Source: Minwuia sp048007105
Lineage (GTDB): Bacteria > Pseudomonadota > Alphaproteobacteria > Minwuiales > Minwuiaceae
Direction of reading: 5' to 3'
Assembly (NCBI RefSeq): GCF_048007105.1
Contig: NZ_CP180352.1
Coordinates: forward strand, 2,790,001 to 2,854,000
Length of the DNA: 64,000 bases
A model generated the notes under the pieces. That model did not search any database. It was given only the letters and a program-made list of their open reading frames with translations, and was not told where the DNA came from. A program made the translations under genes and the position numbers. Numbering within the stretch: position 1 is the first letter of the stretch; every line of letters starts with the position of its first letter. Below, in pieces: positions 1 to 7,541 of this stretch.

Positions 1-162
1 GTCCCCGACAACGTGCGTCAGGGGCTGGCGGCGCTCGGCCACGAGACCCAAACTCCCGAAATGCCCTGGGGCGGCGCGCAGGCGATCATGATCGACTACC
101 GCAACGGCACGATGGCCGCGGGTTCCGACCCGCGCAAGGACGGCTGCGCAATGGGCTTCTGA
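1..162 (+). CDS. gamma-glutamyltransferase, C-terminal end only
   Basis: The window opens inside a gene and the last 53 codons are visible, ending at TGA 160-162. The residues include a GGAQAI segment followed by ID-Y and then GSDPRKDG near the C-terminus, the usual ending of the small subunit of gamma-glutamyltransferases (glutathione hydrolase, Ntn-hydrolase family). These enzymes cleave or transfer the gamma-glutamyl group of glutathione and related peptides. The catalytic threonine and the large subunit lie outside the window, so substrate and signal peptide cannot be judged. It converges on the CinA-like gene with a 9-base gap. Confidence 0.85.
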   Translation, partial: VPDNVRQGLAALGHETQTPEMPWGGAQAIMIDYRNGTMAAGSDPRKDGCAMGF

Positions 163-171
163 GCCCGCGGA

Positions 172-690
172 TCAGGCGGTCAGCGGTTCGTCGAGCTGCC
201 TGGCGAACAGGTCCAGCGCGTGGATGGCGAAGCGGACCATGTTGTCCCCGCGGTCTTCCTCGCCGGTCTCCAGCGTGACCACGACATTGGCCGGTCCGGT
301 CACGGCCTGACAGCTGTGCCCGGCCGCGTCGCCATAGCCGTTGCCCGGCCCCGCGGCGCCGGTTTCGGCGAGGCCCCAGGTGGTCTCGTGGCTGGCGCGG
401 ATGCGCTCCGACAGCAGCTTCGCGAAGGGCTCGGAGCTGGAGCGGATCTTGTGCTCCTTCCAGAGCTGCTTCATGTCCAGCCCGGCGAATTCGCGGATCG
501 ACGTCTTCGTGTAGATCACGCCGCCGCCCAGGAAATAGGCCGACGCCCCGGGCACGCGCAGCAGCGCGGCCGAGATCAGACCGCCGGCGGAGCTCTCGAT
601 CACCGCGACGGTCTCGCCGCGCGCCTTCAGCTTGGCGGCGACGCGCTCGCCCGCGGCCCAGAGGTCGTTGATATCGGCTGAAATGGTCAT
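172..690 (-). CDS. CinA C-terminal domain family protein (nicotinamide-nucleotide amidase-like)
   Basis: A 172-residue protein made only of the CinA C-terminal domain. Visible family marks are ESSAGGLISAALL near residue 32, VPGAS followed by YFLGGGVIYT, and an ETGAAGP segment around residue 108. Members with activity (PncC) deamidate nicotinamide mononucleotide to nicotinate mononucleotide in pyridine nucleotide recycling. The usual serine-containing motif reads SSAGG here rather than the common SCTGG. The gene is the last of a minus-strand run after the two Lin0512 genes, 15 bases downstream of the second, so it is probably co-transcribed. Amidase activity is inferred from the family only; many stand-alone CinA-like proteins are uncharacterised. 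Confidence 0.8.
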   Translation of the reverse strand: MTISADINDLWAAGERVAAKLKARGETVAVIESSAGGLISAALLRVPGASAYFLGGGVIYTKTSIREFAGLDMKQLWKEHKIRSSSEPFAKLLSERIRASHETTWGLAETGAAGPGNGYGDAAGHSCQAVTGPANVVVTLETGEEDRGDNMVRFAIHALDLFARQLDEPLTA

Positions 691-705
691 GTCGTCTCCT
701 TCGGG

Positions 706-1044
706 TCAGGCCGGAAGCCGGACCGCAATCATGGCGCTCGCGATCACCGCGAGGTCGTTGTTCTCCGCATCGTTGACATCCAGCCCGCCGAGCGTGGCCG
801 TGACCGAGACCTTGCCGACCGGCAGCGCCTCGGCGACGCGGCCGCAATCGACCTGATCCGGCTTCTGGACGCCGATGGTGACGTCCACGGTCATTTCGGA
901 CGGGTCGATGCCCAGCGTGCGGACGAAGGTCAGTGAACTGTGCTGCAGGGCGTTCTGCACCGCCCGGATGGCGGCCTTGGTGTAGTCGCGGCCATGCAGA
1001 TCGGTGCCAGCGCCCATCTCCAGAATGGCGCGCGGGCCGCTCAT
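706..1044 (-). CDS. Lin0512 family protein, copy 2
   Basis: A 112-residue protein starting at ATG 1042-1044, which overlaps the stop of the preceding gene by four bases (translational coupling). It begins with a short strand leading to MGAGTDLHGRDYTKAAIRAVQNAL, close to the matching segment of the neighbouring copy, and both match the pattern I associate with the Lin0512 family of unknown function. A longer in-frame reading upstream would run antisense-like through the other copy and is rejected. The two copies are clearly diverged paralogues (tandem duplication) and probably form a hetero-oligomer. No catalytic residues can be named. Confidence 0.75.
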   Translation of the reverse strand: MSGPRAILEMGAGTDLHGRDYTKAAIRAVQNALQHSSLTFVRTLGIDPSEMTVDVTIGVQKPDQVDCGRVAEALPVGKVSVTATLGGLDVNDAENNDLAVIASAMIAVRLPA

Positions 1045-1391
1045 GCCGGGTCTCCCACGTTCAGAAAGACCTCGGCGGCGGCATGGGCCATCACCGTGAC
1101 GTCGGTGCCGGGATCGTTCGGCATGACGAGGCCGCCTTCGACGACCTCGACCTCGCCGGCGCCGTGGGGCAGGACGGCGAGGATCTGGGCCTTGTCGACG
1201 CTCTCGGGGTTCGGCGCCCCGATCCAGACCTTCACCCGCATGTCGTCGGCGTCCTGGCCGATGGCAGGACCGATGGTCAGCGCGTTGCGCCAGAGTGCGT
1301 CCTTCAGCGCGCGGACGGCGGCCTTGGTGCTGTCGCCGCCGCGGATGTCCGTGCCCATGCCGATCTCGAGGCACATGCGTTTCCAGGCCAT
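1041..1391 (-). CDS. Lin0512 family protein, copy 1
   Basis: A 116-residue protein with the segment MGTDIRGGDSTKAAVRALKDAL near the N-terminus, paralogous to the gene immediately downstream. Its start lies only three bases after the stop of the biotin carboxylase gene and its own stop overlaps the next start by four bases, so all three are very likely one transcript. The family has no agreed function. The context (acyl-CoA dehydrogenase, biotin-dependent carboxylase) suggests a role linked to acyl-CoA or small-acid metabolism, but that is inference from position alone. Confidence 0.75.
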   Translation of the reverse strand: MAWKRMCLEIGMGTDIRGGDSTKAAVRALKDALWRNALTIGPAIGQDADDMRVKVWIGAPNPESVDKAQILAVLPHGAGEVEVVEGGLVMPNDPGTDVTVMAHAAAEVFLNVGDPA

Positions 1392-1394
1392 GGC

Positions 1395-3365
1395 TCAGCC
1401 CTCGCCCGTATCGATCCGGACCAGCAGGGCGTTGGAGCCGACCTGTTGACCGGCGGCAACGGGCGCTTCGGCGACGGTGCCTGCGACGGGCGCGACGATC
1501 TCGTGCTCCATCTTCATGGCTTCCAGCACGGCGACCAGCTGGCCCTTCTTGACCGTATCGCCCGCAGTGACCTCGATCCGCAGCACGCGGCCGTTCATCG
1601 GCGAGACGACAGCGCCGTCGGAAGCCGCGGCCTCGGCAGCGCGGTCGATATAGGTCGTCTCCTCGGCGGCGAAGTCGTGGGTCGCGGTCTGGATCAGGAT
1701 GCGTCCGCCGCTTTCCGCGAACCAGACGCGTTCGGTCGCGCCGCCGCGGCGCCAGGCTGCCTCGTTGCCGCCGATGCAGAGACCTTCGAAGACGAAGATT
1801 TCATCGCCGACAGTGACCTCGTGGTCCTCGCCGCCATGCCAGACGACGCTGGCCGCATGATCGTCCTCGCCGATGCGCACGATCATCGGGCTGCGCGGCG
1901 TCTGGCCGGAGCTGCGCCAGCCGAGAAGGGCCTTCGGGGCGTCGCTGCGCTGCCGGTCGAACAACAGCACGGCGGCCAGCGCAATTTCCGCCGGAGCGGG
2001 CGCGGCCAGCGCTAGCCGTTGCTTCGGGAAGCGCTCGCCGATGAAGGCGGTGGTCGCGCCGCCACCGGCGAAGACCTCGTCGCCCAGCGCCTCGATCAGG
2101 AAGCGCCGGTTGGTCTCGACGCCCAGCAGCACGGTGCCCTGCAGCGCCCGGATCAGCCGGGCGCGGGCGGCTTCGCGGCTCGGGCCGTGCGCCATGATCT
2201 TGGCAATCATCGGATCGTAGAAGGGCGTGATCTCCTGGCCTTCGCGCAGACCAGCATCGGTACGCACGCCTTCACCGGAAGGCTCGCGCCAGAGATGCGC
2301 CGTCCCGGTGCGCGGAAGGAAATTCTTCGGCGGGCTTTCGGCGTAGAGCCGGACCTCGATGGCGTGGCCGGAAAGCGTCACCTCATCCTGCGAGAGCGGC
2401 AGCGGTTCGCCCTCGGCGACCCGGATCTGCCATTCGACCAGGTCCTGCCCGGTGATCAGTTCGGTGACCGGATGTTCCACCTGCAGGCGGGTGTTCATCT
2501 CCAGGAAGTAGAAATTGCCGTCGCGGTCGAGCAGGAACTCCACGGTGCCGGCGCCCAGATAGCCGATGGACTTCGCGGCCTGAACCGCCGCCTCGCCCAT
2601 GGCGGCCCGGATTTCGGGTGTGACAGCGGGCGAGGGGGCTTCCTCGATCACCTTCTGGTGGCGGCGCTGGACCGAGCAGTCGCGTTCGCCCAGATGAATG
2701 ACGTTTCCCTGACTGTCTGCGAAGACCTGGATCTCCACGTGGCGCGGTTCGATGACGGCCTTCTCCAGGATCAGCCGGTCGTCTCCGAATGCGTTCTTCG
2801 CCTCGGACCGCGCCGTCTTCAGCGCCCGCTCCAGCTTCGCCGGATCCTCGACGAGACGCATGCCGCGGCCGCCGCCCCCGGCGCTGGCCTTGACCATCAG
2901 CGGGAAGCCGACCCGCTCCGCCTCGGCCAGCAGTTTCCCGTCCGACTGGTCCTCGTCCTGATAGCCGGGGACGGTGGGCACCCCGGCGTCGATCATGCGC
3001 AGCTTCGAGCGCGCCTTGTCGCCCATCAGGTCGATGGCCGGGATCGGCGGACCGACAAAGGTGATGCCGGCATCGGCGCAGGCCTGCGCAAAACCGGCGT
3101 TCTCCGACAGGAAGCCGTAGCCCGGATGGATGGCGTCGGCGCCGGTCAGTTTCGCCGCGTCGATGATCTTCGTCGCGACCAGATAGCTTTCGCCCACCGC
3201 CGCCGGACCAATCAGCACCGCCCGGTCCGCCATCTGCACATGCGGCGCGCCGGCATCGGCCTCCGAATGGACGGCGACGGTGGCGATGCCCAGCCGCTTC
3301 GCGGTGCGGATGACGCGGCAGGCGATCTCGCCGCGGTTGGCGATCAGCAGGGTCTTGATGGTCAT
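1395..3365 (-). CDS. biotin carboxylase / biotin carrier subunit of an acyl-CoA carboxylase (MCC-alpha-like)
   Basis: A 656-residue fused alpha subunit. The biotin carboxylase part (about residues 1-450) shows the N-terminal LLIANRGEIACRVIRTA, HPGYGFLSEN, the glycine-rich ATP loop SAGGGGRGMR, and EMNTRLQVEHPVTE. The C-terminal biotinyl domain (about 585-650) carries EAMKME with Lys618 as the predicted biotinylated residue. The enzyme carboxylates its biotin with bicarbonate and ATP; the acyl-CoA specificity lies in a separate carboxyltransferase subunit. Architecture and the LGVETNRRFL segment fit 3-methylcrotonyl-CoA or geranyl-CoA carboxylase alpha chains better than acetyl-CoA carboxylase AccC. 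No beta subunit is present in the window, so the substrate stays open. The acyl-CoA dehydrogenase upstream on the same strand supports leucine or acyclic terpenoid breakdown. Confidence 0.9.
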   Translation of the reverse strand: MTIKTLLIANRGEIACRVIRTAKRLGIATVAVHSEADAGAPHVQMADRAVLIGPAAVGESYLVATKIIDAAKLTGADAIHPGYGFLSENAGFAQACADAGITFVGPPIPAIDLMGDKARSKLRMIDAGVPTVPGYQDEDQSDGKLLAEAERVGFPLMVKASAGGGGRGMRLVEDPAKLERALKTARSEAKNAFGDDRLILEKAVIEPRHVEIQVFADSQGNVIHLGERDCSVQRRHQKVIEEAPSPAVTPEIRAAMGEAAVQAAKSIGYLGAGTVEFLLDRDGNFYFLEMNTRLQVEHPVTELITGQDLVEWQIRVAEGEPLPLSQDEVTLSGHAIEVRLYAESPPKNFLPRTGTAHLWREPSGEGVRTDAGLREGQEITPFYDPMIAKIMAHGPSREAARARLIRALQGTVLLGVETNRRFLIEALGDEVFAGGGATTAFIGERFPKQRLALAAPAPAEIALAAVLLFDRQRSDAPKALLGWRSSGQTPRSPMIVRIGEDDHAASVVWHGGEDHEVTVGDEIFVFEGLCIGGNEAAWRRGGATERVWFAESGGRILIQTATHDFAAEETTYIDRAAEAAASDGAVVSPMNGRVLRIEVTAGDTVKKGQLVAVLEAMKMEHEIVAPVAGTVAEAPVAAGQQVGSNALLVRIDTGEG

Positions 3366-3402
3366 GGTCGCATTTGCTCCGCGCTTTCCGGCCCGCTTCT
3401 CA

Positions 3403-3492
3403 CTGTCACCCCCGCTTCATGCGGGGGTCCGGTGCGGCTTCGCCGCGAATTCGATGGTTCGACCGGATGCCCGCACAAGGCGGGCATGACAG
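3403..3492. repeat. palindromic intergenic repeat, copy A
   Basis: A 90-base element between the acyl-CoA dehydrogenase and biotin carboxylase genes, bounded by CTGTCA and its exact complement TGACAG. Inside are two strong hairpins: CCCCCGC with GCGGGGG (3409-3427) and ATGCCCGC with GCGGGCAT around the loop ACAAG (3467-3487). A smaller GCGGC-TTC-GCCGC hairpin sits between them. The same layout occurs at 25901-26005, so it is a dispersed REP-like family rather than a one-off terminator. It may still stop or process the transcript between the two genes. Confidence 0.7.
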
Positions 3493-3505
3493 CAGGTGCC
3501 GGGCT

Positions 3506-4693
3506 TCAACGTTGGTCCTGGTCGTCCGTCTTCTGGTTCTTGCCGGGCAGGGTGCCCATGTACTTGCAGATGATCGACAGCATCACCTCGTCGGCGCCGC
3601 CGCCGATGGAGGCGAGGCGGCCGTCGCGGTAACGGCGGCTGATAGGGGTCTCGTTCATGAAGCCCATGCCGCCGAAATACTGCAGGCAGCCGTCATAGAC
3701 CTCCCGCTTCAGCCGGCCGACCTTCAGCTTGCCCATGGAGGCCAGCTTGGTGATGTCCTCGCCGGCGACATACTCCTCGATGCAGCGGTACATCAGGGAG
3801 CGCAGCATCTCGACCTCGGTCTGCATCTCGGCCAGACGGAAGTGGATGACCTGGTTGTTGATCAACGGCTTGCCGAAGGCGATGCGCTGGCTGGTGTATT
3901 CGATCGTCTCCTGGATCGCCTTCTCCAGGCCGGGAAGTCCCGAGGCGATGGCCCACATGCGCTCTTCCTGGAACTGCTCCATCTGGTAGGTGAAGCCCTT
4001 GCCCTCGTCGCCGATGCGGTTGCTCTGGGGCACGCGGACCTCGTCGAAGAAGATCAGCCCGGTGTCCGAGGAGCGCATGCCCATCTTGTCGAGCTTCTTC
4101 GCCTTCTCGATGCCGGGGCTGTCCATCGGCACGACGATCAGCGACTTGTTGCGGTGGATGTGGCCGTCCGGATCGGTGTTGACCAGCATGGTCATGTAGT
4201 CGGCCTGCCATGAGTTGGTGATCCACATCTTCTGGCCGGAGATGACGTAGTCGCCGCCGTCCTTCTTCGCGTAGCTCTTCAGCGAGGCGACGTCGGATCC
4301 GGCGCCGGGTTCGGAGACGCCGATGCAGGCCACCATGTCGCCGGCGATGGCGGGGGCGAGGTACTCGGCGCGCAGCTCGTCGGAGCCGTGCTTCGCCAGC
4401 GCAGGCGTCGCCATGTCGGTCTGAACGCCGACGGCCATGGGCACGCCGCCGCAGTCGATATGGCCCAGCGCCTCGGCAAAGGCGAGGTTGTAGGAATAGT
4501 CCAGTCCCAGCCCGCCATAGGCCTCGGGCTTGTGGATGCCGAGAAAGCCCAGCTTGCCGAACTTCCGGAAGACCTCATGCGCCGGGAACGCGCCGTCGGC
4601 CTCCCAGTCGTCGACATGGGGATTGATCTCCTCCTCGATCAGCTTCTTCGCCGACCGGATGATCTCGTGGTGCTCGTGCGTATAGACGCCCAT
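3506..4693 (-). CDS. acyl-CoA dehydrogenase (citronellyl/isovaleryl-CoA dehydrogenase-like)
   Basis: A 395-residue flavoprotein of normal family length. It has the N-terminal helical domain, the middle beta domain with GVSEPGAGSDVASL and KMWITN, and the C-terminal helical domain with RIAFGKPL, YFGGMGFM and YRDGRLASIGGGADEVML. It would take alpha,beta hydrogens from an acyl-CoA and pass electrons to ETF. Overall wording of the sequence (EAYGGLGLDYSYNLAFAEAL, GGVPMAVGVQTDMATPAL) recalls the AtuD/citronellyl-CoA type, which fits the biotin-dependent carboxylase downstream, but isovaleryl-CoA or other branched substrates are possible. ATG 4691-4693 starts the gene; 243 bases upstream separate it from the PAS gene and hold nothing I recognise. 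Confidence 0.88.
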   Translation of the reverse strand: MGVYTHEHHEIIRSAKKLIEEEINPHVDDWEADGAFPAHEVFRKFGKLGFLGIHKPEAYGGLGLDYSYNLAFAEALGHIDCGGVPMAVGVQTDMATPALAKHGSDELRAEYLAPAIAGDMVACIGVSEPGAGSDVASLKSYAKKDGGDYVISGQKMWITNSWQADYMTMLVNTDPDGHIHRNKSLIVVPMDSPGIEKAKKLDKMGMRSSDTGLIFFDEVRVPQSNRIGDEGKGFTYQMEQFQEERMWAIASGLPGLEKAIQETIEYTSQRIAFGKPLINNQVIHFRLAEMQTEVEMLRSLMYRCIEEYVAGEDITKLASMGKLKVGRLKREVYDGCLQYFGGMGFMNETPISRRYRDGRLASIGGGADEVMLSIICKYMGTLPGKNQKTDDQDQR

Positions 4694-4936
4694 GCCGCGC
4701 CCTCCCCAGACCGCGTTGCGAGTGATGCGGGCAATCTACGCGGGCCGCAGCGGCGGGGGAAGGGCGCTCGGGGCAGCGGTGCTATTCGGCAGGTCGGGGC
4801 TTCTCTCCGAGCCGGTCGTCGAAGTGCGACGGCGTCGTTGAGAAGAGACTTCGTGGACACCGCCAGGATCACCGGAGATGTCGCGTGGTTCGGGAGTGCC
4901 GTGCGTGCAGTGTTGCTGGCGGCGATGCAGCAGGGC

Positions 4937-5437
4937 TCAGCCCTGCCGGAACCTCACATAGACGAGGATCATGTCGATCCTCTCTCCATCGTCGGACAGC
5001 GGCAGCCTGAGCGATTCGAACTGCCGCGGCTTGCCCTCGCGGTTCTCGAAGGAGAGGCGGGCCAGCTGGGGCGTTCTTTCTTCCACCACCCTGGTCAGAT
5101 CGGCATGCACCGAACGGGCGAAGCTCTCCGGCTGCATCTCGTCGATGTAGATCCGGGTCAGCGGGCGGCCATGCACCGATTCGGCGGCGGTACCGGCCAG
5201 ACGATGACGAAATCGTTGCGGCGTGCCTTCCGGCTGCATCAGCATCAGCCCGGGCAGGCAGGATGTCAGGTCAGCCGGGTCGATGGCGTTCCGTGGCGGC
5301 CCCGGCAGGTCTCCCTTCAGCTCGTTCCAGTACGACCAGACACGTAGCAGGTTGGGTCCCAGCGCCGGATCCGGCGGCAGGGGGAGGAATGTGCGCCGGA
5401 AGTTGCGCGATTCCAGGATGACGGTGTCGGGTTTCAC
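4937..5437 (-). CDS. PAS domain-containing protein (PAS_5 type)
   Basis: A soluble protein of about 166 residues if it starts at GTG 5435-5437. An in-frame TTG at 5498-5500 would add 21 residues, but these are low-complexity and lack a clear ribosome site, so I prefer the GTG; neither is well supported. The core pattern is WSYWNELKGDLP, then DLTSCLPGLMLM, then RFRHRLAGTAAESVHGRPLT, and a closing strand LSDDGERIDMILVYVRF. This resembles the single-domain PAS family common in alphaproteobacteria, of which a second member lies at 21612-22118. Ligand and partner are unknown. No output domain is attached. Confidence 0.7.
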   Translation of the reverse strand: MKPDTVILESRNFRRTFLPLPPDPALGPNLLRVWSYWNELKGDLPGPPRNAIDPADLTSCLPGLMLMQPEGTPQRFRHRLAGTAAESVHGRPLTRIYIDEMQPESFARSVHADLTRVVEERTPQLARLSFENREGKPRQFESLRLPLSDDGERIDMILVYVRFRQG

Positions 5438-5717
5438 GGTGCCAGTCTGACTTGCGGGCGGCGCGCCGCGCCTGGCAACACCTCTGATCCCCAAGCACAA
5501 CCGAAAGAGGTGAAGGTTCCGTAAATCATGGACGCGCCGCGTGCGAGATCATTGACAGGTCAAGGACAATGCCGCCCGGCTGGCGGTCGGGTTGCAACCA
5601 TGGCATGTGTTGCGGTCGGCGCGCCGGCTTCTTGACAGGCGGTCATGGGGGCGGCTTGCTTGTCTGTGAGGGAAGGCGGCCGCGGCGGCGGCGCCTCAGG
5701 GCGTGAGGGCGTTTCAC

Positions 5718-6395
5718 ATGATGCGTTGGGTTGTCTGTCTGGCCGCAGGCCTGATGGCTGTTGCCTGCCAGAGCCAGGTGAGCGGGGTTGGAGAAGGTCC
5801 GCTGATCATGAGCGAGCAGGCGCGCGATCAACTGCGTACCTGGCGCGGGCCGGAACGGCTGACCGACATGACGGTGGCGATCGAGCGGAACTCGCGCTCG
5901 ATGGGCGCCAGCCATTGCGCCGTCGGTGCAGGCAATTGCCTGCAGGACGCCGGAATCCAGGCCATCGACCTCTGTGAGAAGGATGGACGCTTCGAGTGCT
6001 ACGTGCTTTTTCACAATGACGACATTGTCTGGCAGGGGCCGATCTATGTCATGAACCGGGCCGTGCGGCAGGCCATTCCCTGGCATGGCCGCTGGCCGGT
6101 CGAAATCCGGCGGGAAGGCGAACCCGCGGCCGGGGCCACGGTCGTCGTGTCCAACGGACGCCGCTGGGTCGAGGGACTCTCGGGTGACAAGCCCTGCCGC
6201 TCGAACCTGCAGCCGCGGGGCCGGGAGGGAGGCCGCTTTTCCATACAATGCCCCGACGGATATGCCGTCAGCGGTCAGTACAAGTCGGCTCCCCGCGTCA
6301 TCCACGGGTCCGGGACCGGCAGCGACGGCCGGGAACTGGCGTTCACCATCGATTTCTCGGCCGGCGAGGGCCTGCCGCCGTTTTCCGGCTACTAG
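5718..6395 (+). CDS. predicted lipoprotein of unknown function
   Basis: A 225-residue protein starting MMRWVVCLAAGLM with a lipobox ending in Cys17 (MAVAC), so it is probably lipid-anchored on the periplasmic side. The remainder has several cysteines (HCAVGAGNC, DLCEKDGRFEC, KPCRSN, IQC) that could form disulfides. I recognise no domain. A GTG at 5703 could extend it by five residues, but the ATG gives a better signal peptide, with GAGGGC in front as a possible ribosome site. The 280 bases upstream hold two TTGACA hexamers (5556-5561 and 5632-5637) but no convincing -10 box. Confidence 0.65.
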   Translation: MMRWVVCLAAGLMAVACQSQVSGVGEGPLIMSEQARDQLRTWRGPERLTDMTVAIERNSRSMGASHCAVGAGNCLQDAGIQAIDLCEKDGRFECYVLFHNDDIVWQGPIYVMNRAVRQAIPWHGRWPVEIRREGEPAAGATVVVSNGRRWVEGLSGDKPCRSNLQPRGREGGRFSIQCPDGYAVSGQYKSAPRVIHGSGTGSDGRELAFTIDFSAGEGLPPFSGY

Positions 6396-6514
6396 GCCGG
6401 TCGCGCGCCGCGGATGCGGCTTGATCCGCGGTCGGCACGCTATGTAGGATTCCAGACATGCTGGCGAGCGGCGGCACAGAACCGCCGGACCGGCGATACG
6501 TCTGGGAGGACGCC

Positions 6515-7105
6515 ATGACCGCAGAGACTGCCGGAAGCGGCGGGCCGGGTCGCCCGCGCGGGATCAATCATCTGGTGCTGAATGTCCGCAATCTGGAGGC
6601 ATCGCACCGGTTCTGGACCGAAGTCGTGGGTTATGTGCAGGTCGGGGAACTGAAGCCGAGCGAGGCCCGGCCGAACCCGCCGAAGATGCGGTTCTACAGC
6701 GGCGACTATGACGGCAAGATGGACCATCACGACATCGCGCTGGTCGAGAATCCTGACCTGCCGGCTCCGCCGGAGGACTGGGCCATGTTCGGCATGCCGC
6801 ACGCGATCAACCACATCGCCATCACCTTTCCGGACCGGGAAGCCTGGCTTTCGCGGCTGAAGCATGTCCAGGACTTGGGCGTCCGCTTCAACCGCCGGGT
6901 CGATCACGGCATGACCCACAGCCTCTACATCAACGATCCGGACGGCTATGGCGTCGAACTGATCTACGAGCTGCCGCGCGAGGTCTGGGAAGGCGATATC
7001 GATGCGGCGCTGAACTATGTGAAGGTGCGGTCGACCGAAGGCGAGGCGGCGCTGGAGGACGAGCCGGACGACGTGCCGGTGTTCGACGGACAGGCGGCCG
7101 AATAG
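6515..7105 (+). CDS. VOC family protein, extradiol dioxygenase-like
   Basis: A 196-residue protein starting at ATG 6515 behind GGGAGGA; upstream starts lack such a site. Two beta-alpha-beta-beta-beta modules are visible: GINHLVLNVRNL starting near residue 16 and AINHIAITFPD near 97. The second module keeps a possible metal triad His100, His135 (THSLYINDPDG) and Glu149 (GVELIYE), the pattern of type I extradiol ring-cleaving dioxygenases. His71/His72 in module one could also bind metal. It is first in an apparent operon with RidA, a molybdenum hydroxylase subunit and a SnoaL-like protein, consistent with oxidation and opening of a ring. Substrate unknown; glyoxalase-type or isomerase activity is not excluded. 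Confidence 0.8.
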   Translation: MTAETAGSGGPGRPRGINHLVLNVRNLEASHRFWTEVVGYVQVGELKPSEARPNPPKMRFYSGDYDGKMDHHDIALVENPDLPAPPEDWAMFGMPHAINHIAITFPDREAWLSRLKHVQDLGVRFNRRVDHGMTHSLYINDPDGYGVELIYELPREVWEGDIDAALNYVKVRSTEGEAALEDEPDDVPVFDGQAAE

Positions 7106-7144
7106 ACGCCGGCGATTTCGGGCCGGCCAGGGGAGGGGAAGGTC

Positions 7145-7528
7145 ATGGCGAAACGCGTCAGTGTCGAGATTCCGGGATTCTCGCACAGCAATCCCATTCC
7201 CGGCGCAAGCCGGATCGGCAACATCGTCATGTCCAGCGTGATCTCGGGCCGGAATCCCGACGGCAGCGGCATGCCCGAGGGCATGGCCGAGCAGGTCGCC
7301 AACGTCTTCGCCCATATCCGCAGCGCCATGGAGGCTGCCGGCGGCTCGGTGGACGACATCATCAAGGTAACCTTCTGGGTGGAGGACCCGGCAAGCGGCC
7401 GGGCGGAACTCAACGACGAATGGGTGAAGATGTTCCCCGATGCGGATTCCCGCCCCGCGCGCCACACCCAGCGCGGTGCCGGCGGGGCCTCGAAGGTCAG
7501 TTGCACCTTCGTTGCCGTACTCGGCTGA
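7145..7528 (+). CDS. RidA family protein (enamine/imine deaminase-like)
   Basis: A 127-residue single-domain protein of usual RidA length. It shows the core GNIVMSSVISGRNPDGSG, the middle EQVANVFAHIRSAMEAAGGSVDDIIKVT split across strands and helix, and the late SRPARHTQ segment, where the arginine of RidA proteins normally binds the carboxylate of 2-aminoacrylate or related imines. GGGAGGGGAAGGTC precedes ATG 7145. Its place between a VOC dioxygenase-like gene and a molybdenum hydroxylase large subunit suggests a dedicated step, for example hydrolysis of an enamine or imine formed during breakdown of a nitrogen-containing compound. That role is inference. Confidence 0.85.
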   Translation: MAKRVSVEIPGFSHSNPIPGASRIGNIVMSSVISGRNPDGSGMPEGMAEQVANVFAHIRSAMEAAGGSVDDIIKVTFWVEDPASGRAELNDEWVKMFPDADSRPARHTQRGAGGASKVSCTFVAVLG

Positions 7529-7541
7529 CGGGCGCGCAAGC

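Noticed and set aside
3403..3492. Hairpin element as a simple transcription terminator or CRISPR fragment
   Set aside because: The same two-hairpin plan with matching ends recurs at 25901-26005, and no T-run or spaced repeat array is present.
2019..3632. Long open frame (537 codons) on the plus strand opposite the biotin carboxylase gene
   Set aside because: Mirror frame of a high-GC gene; composition is Arg/Ala/Gly/His-rich with no domain, whereas the minus strand encodes an intact enzyme with all motifs.
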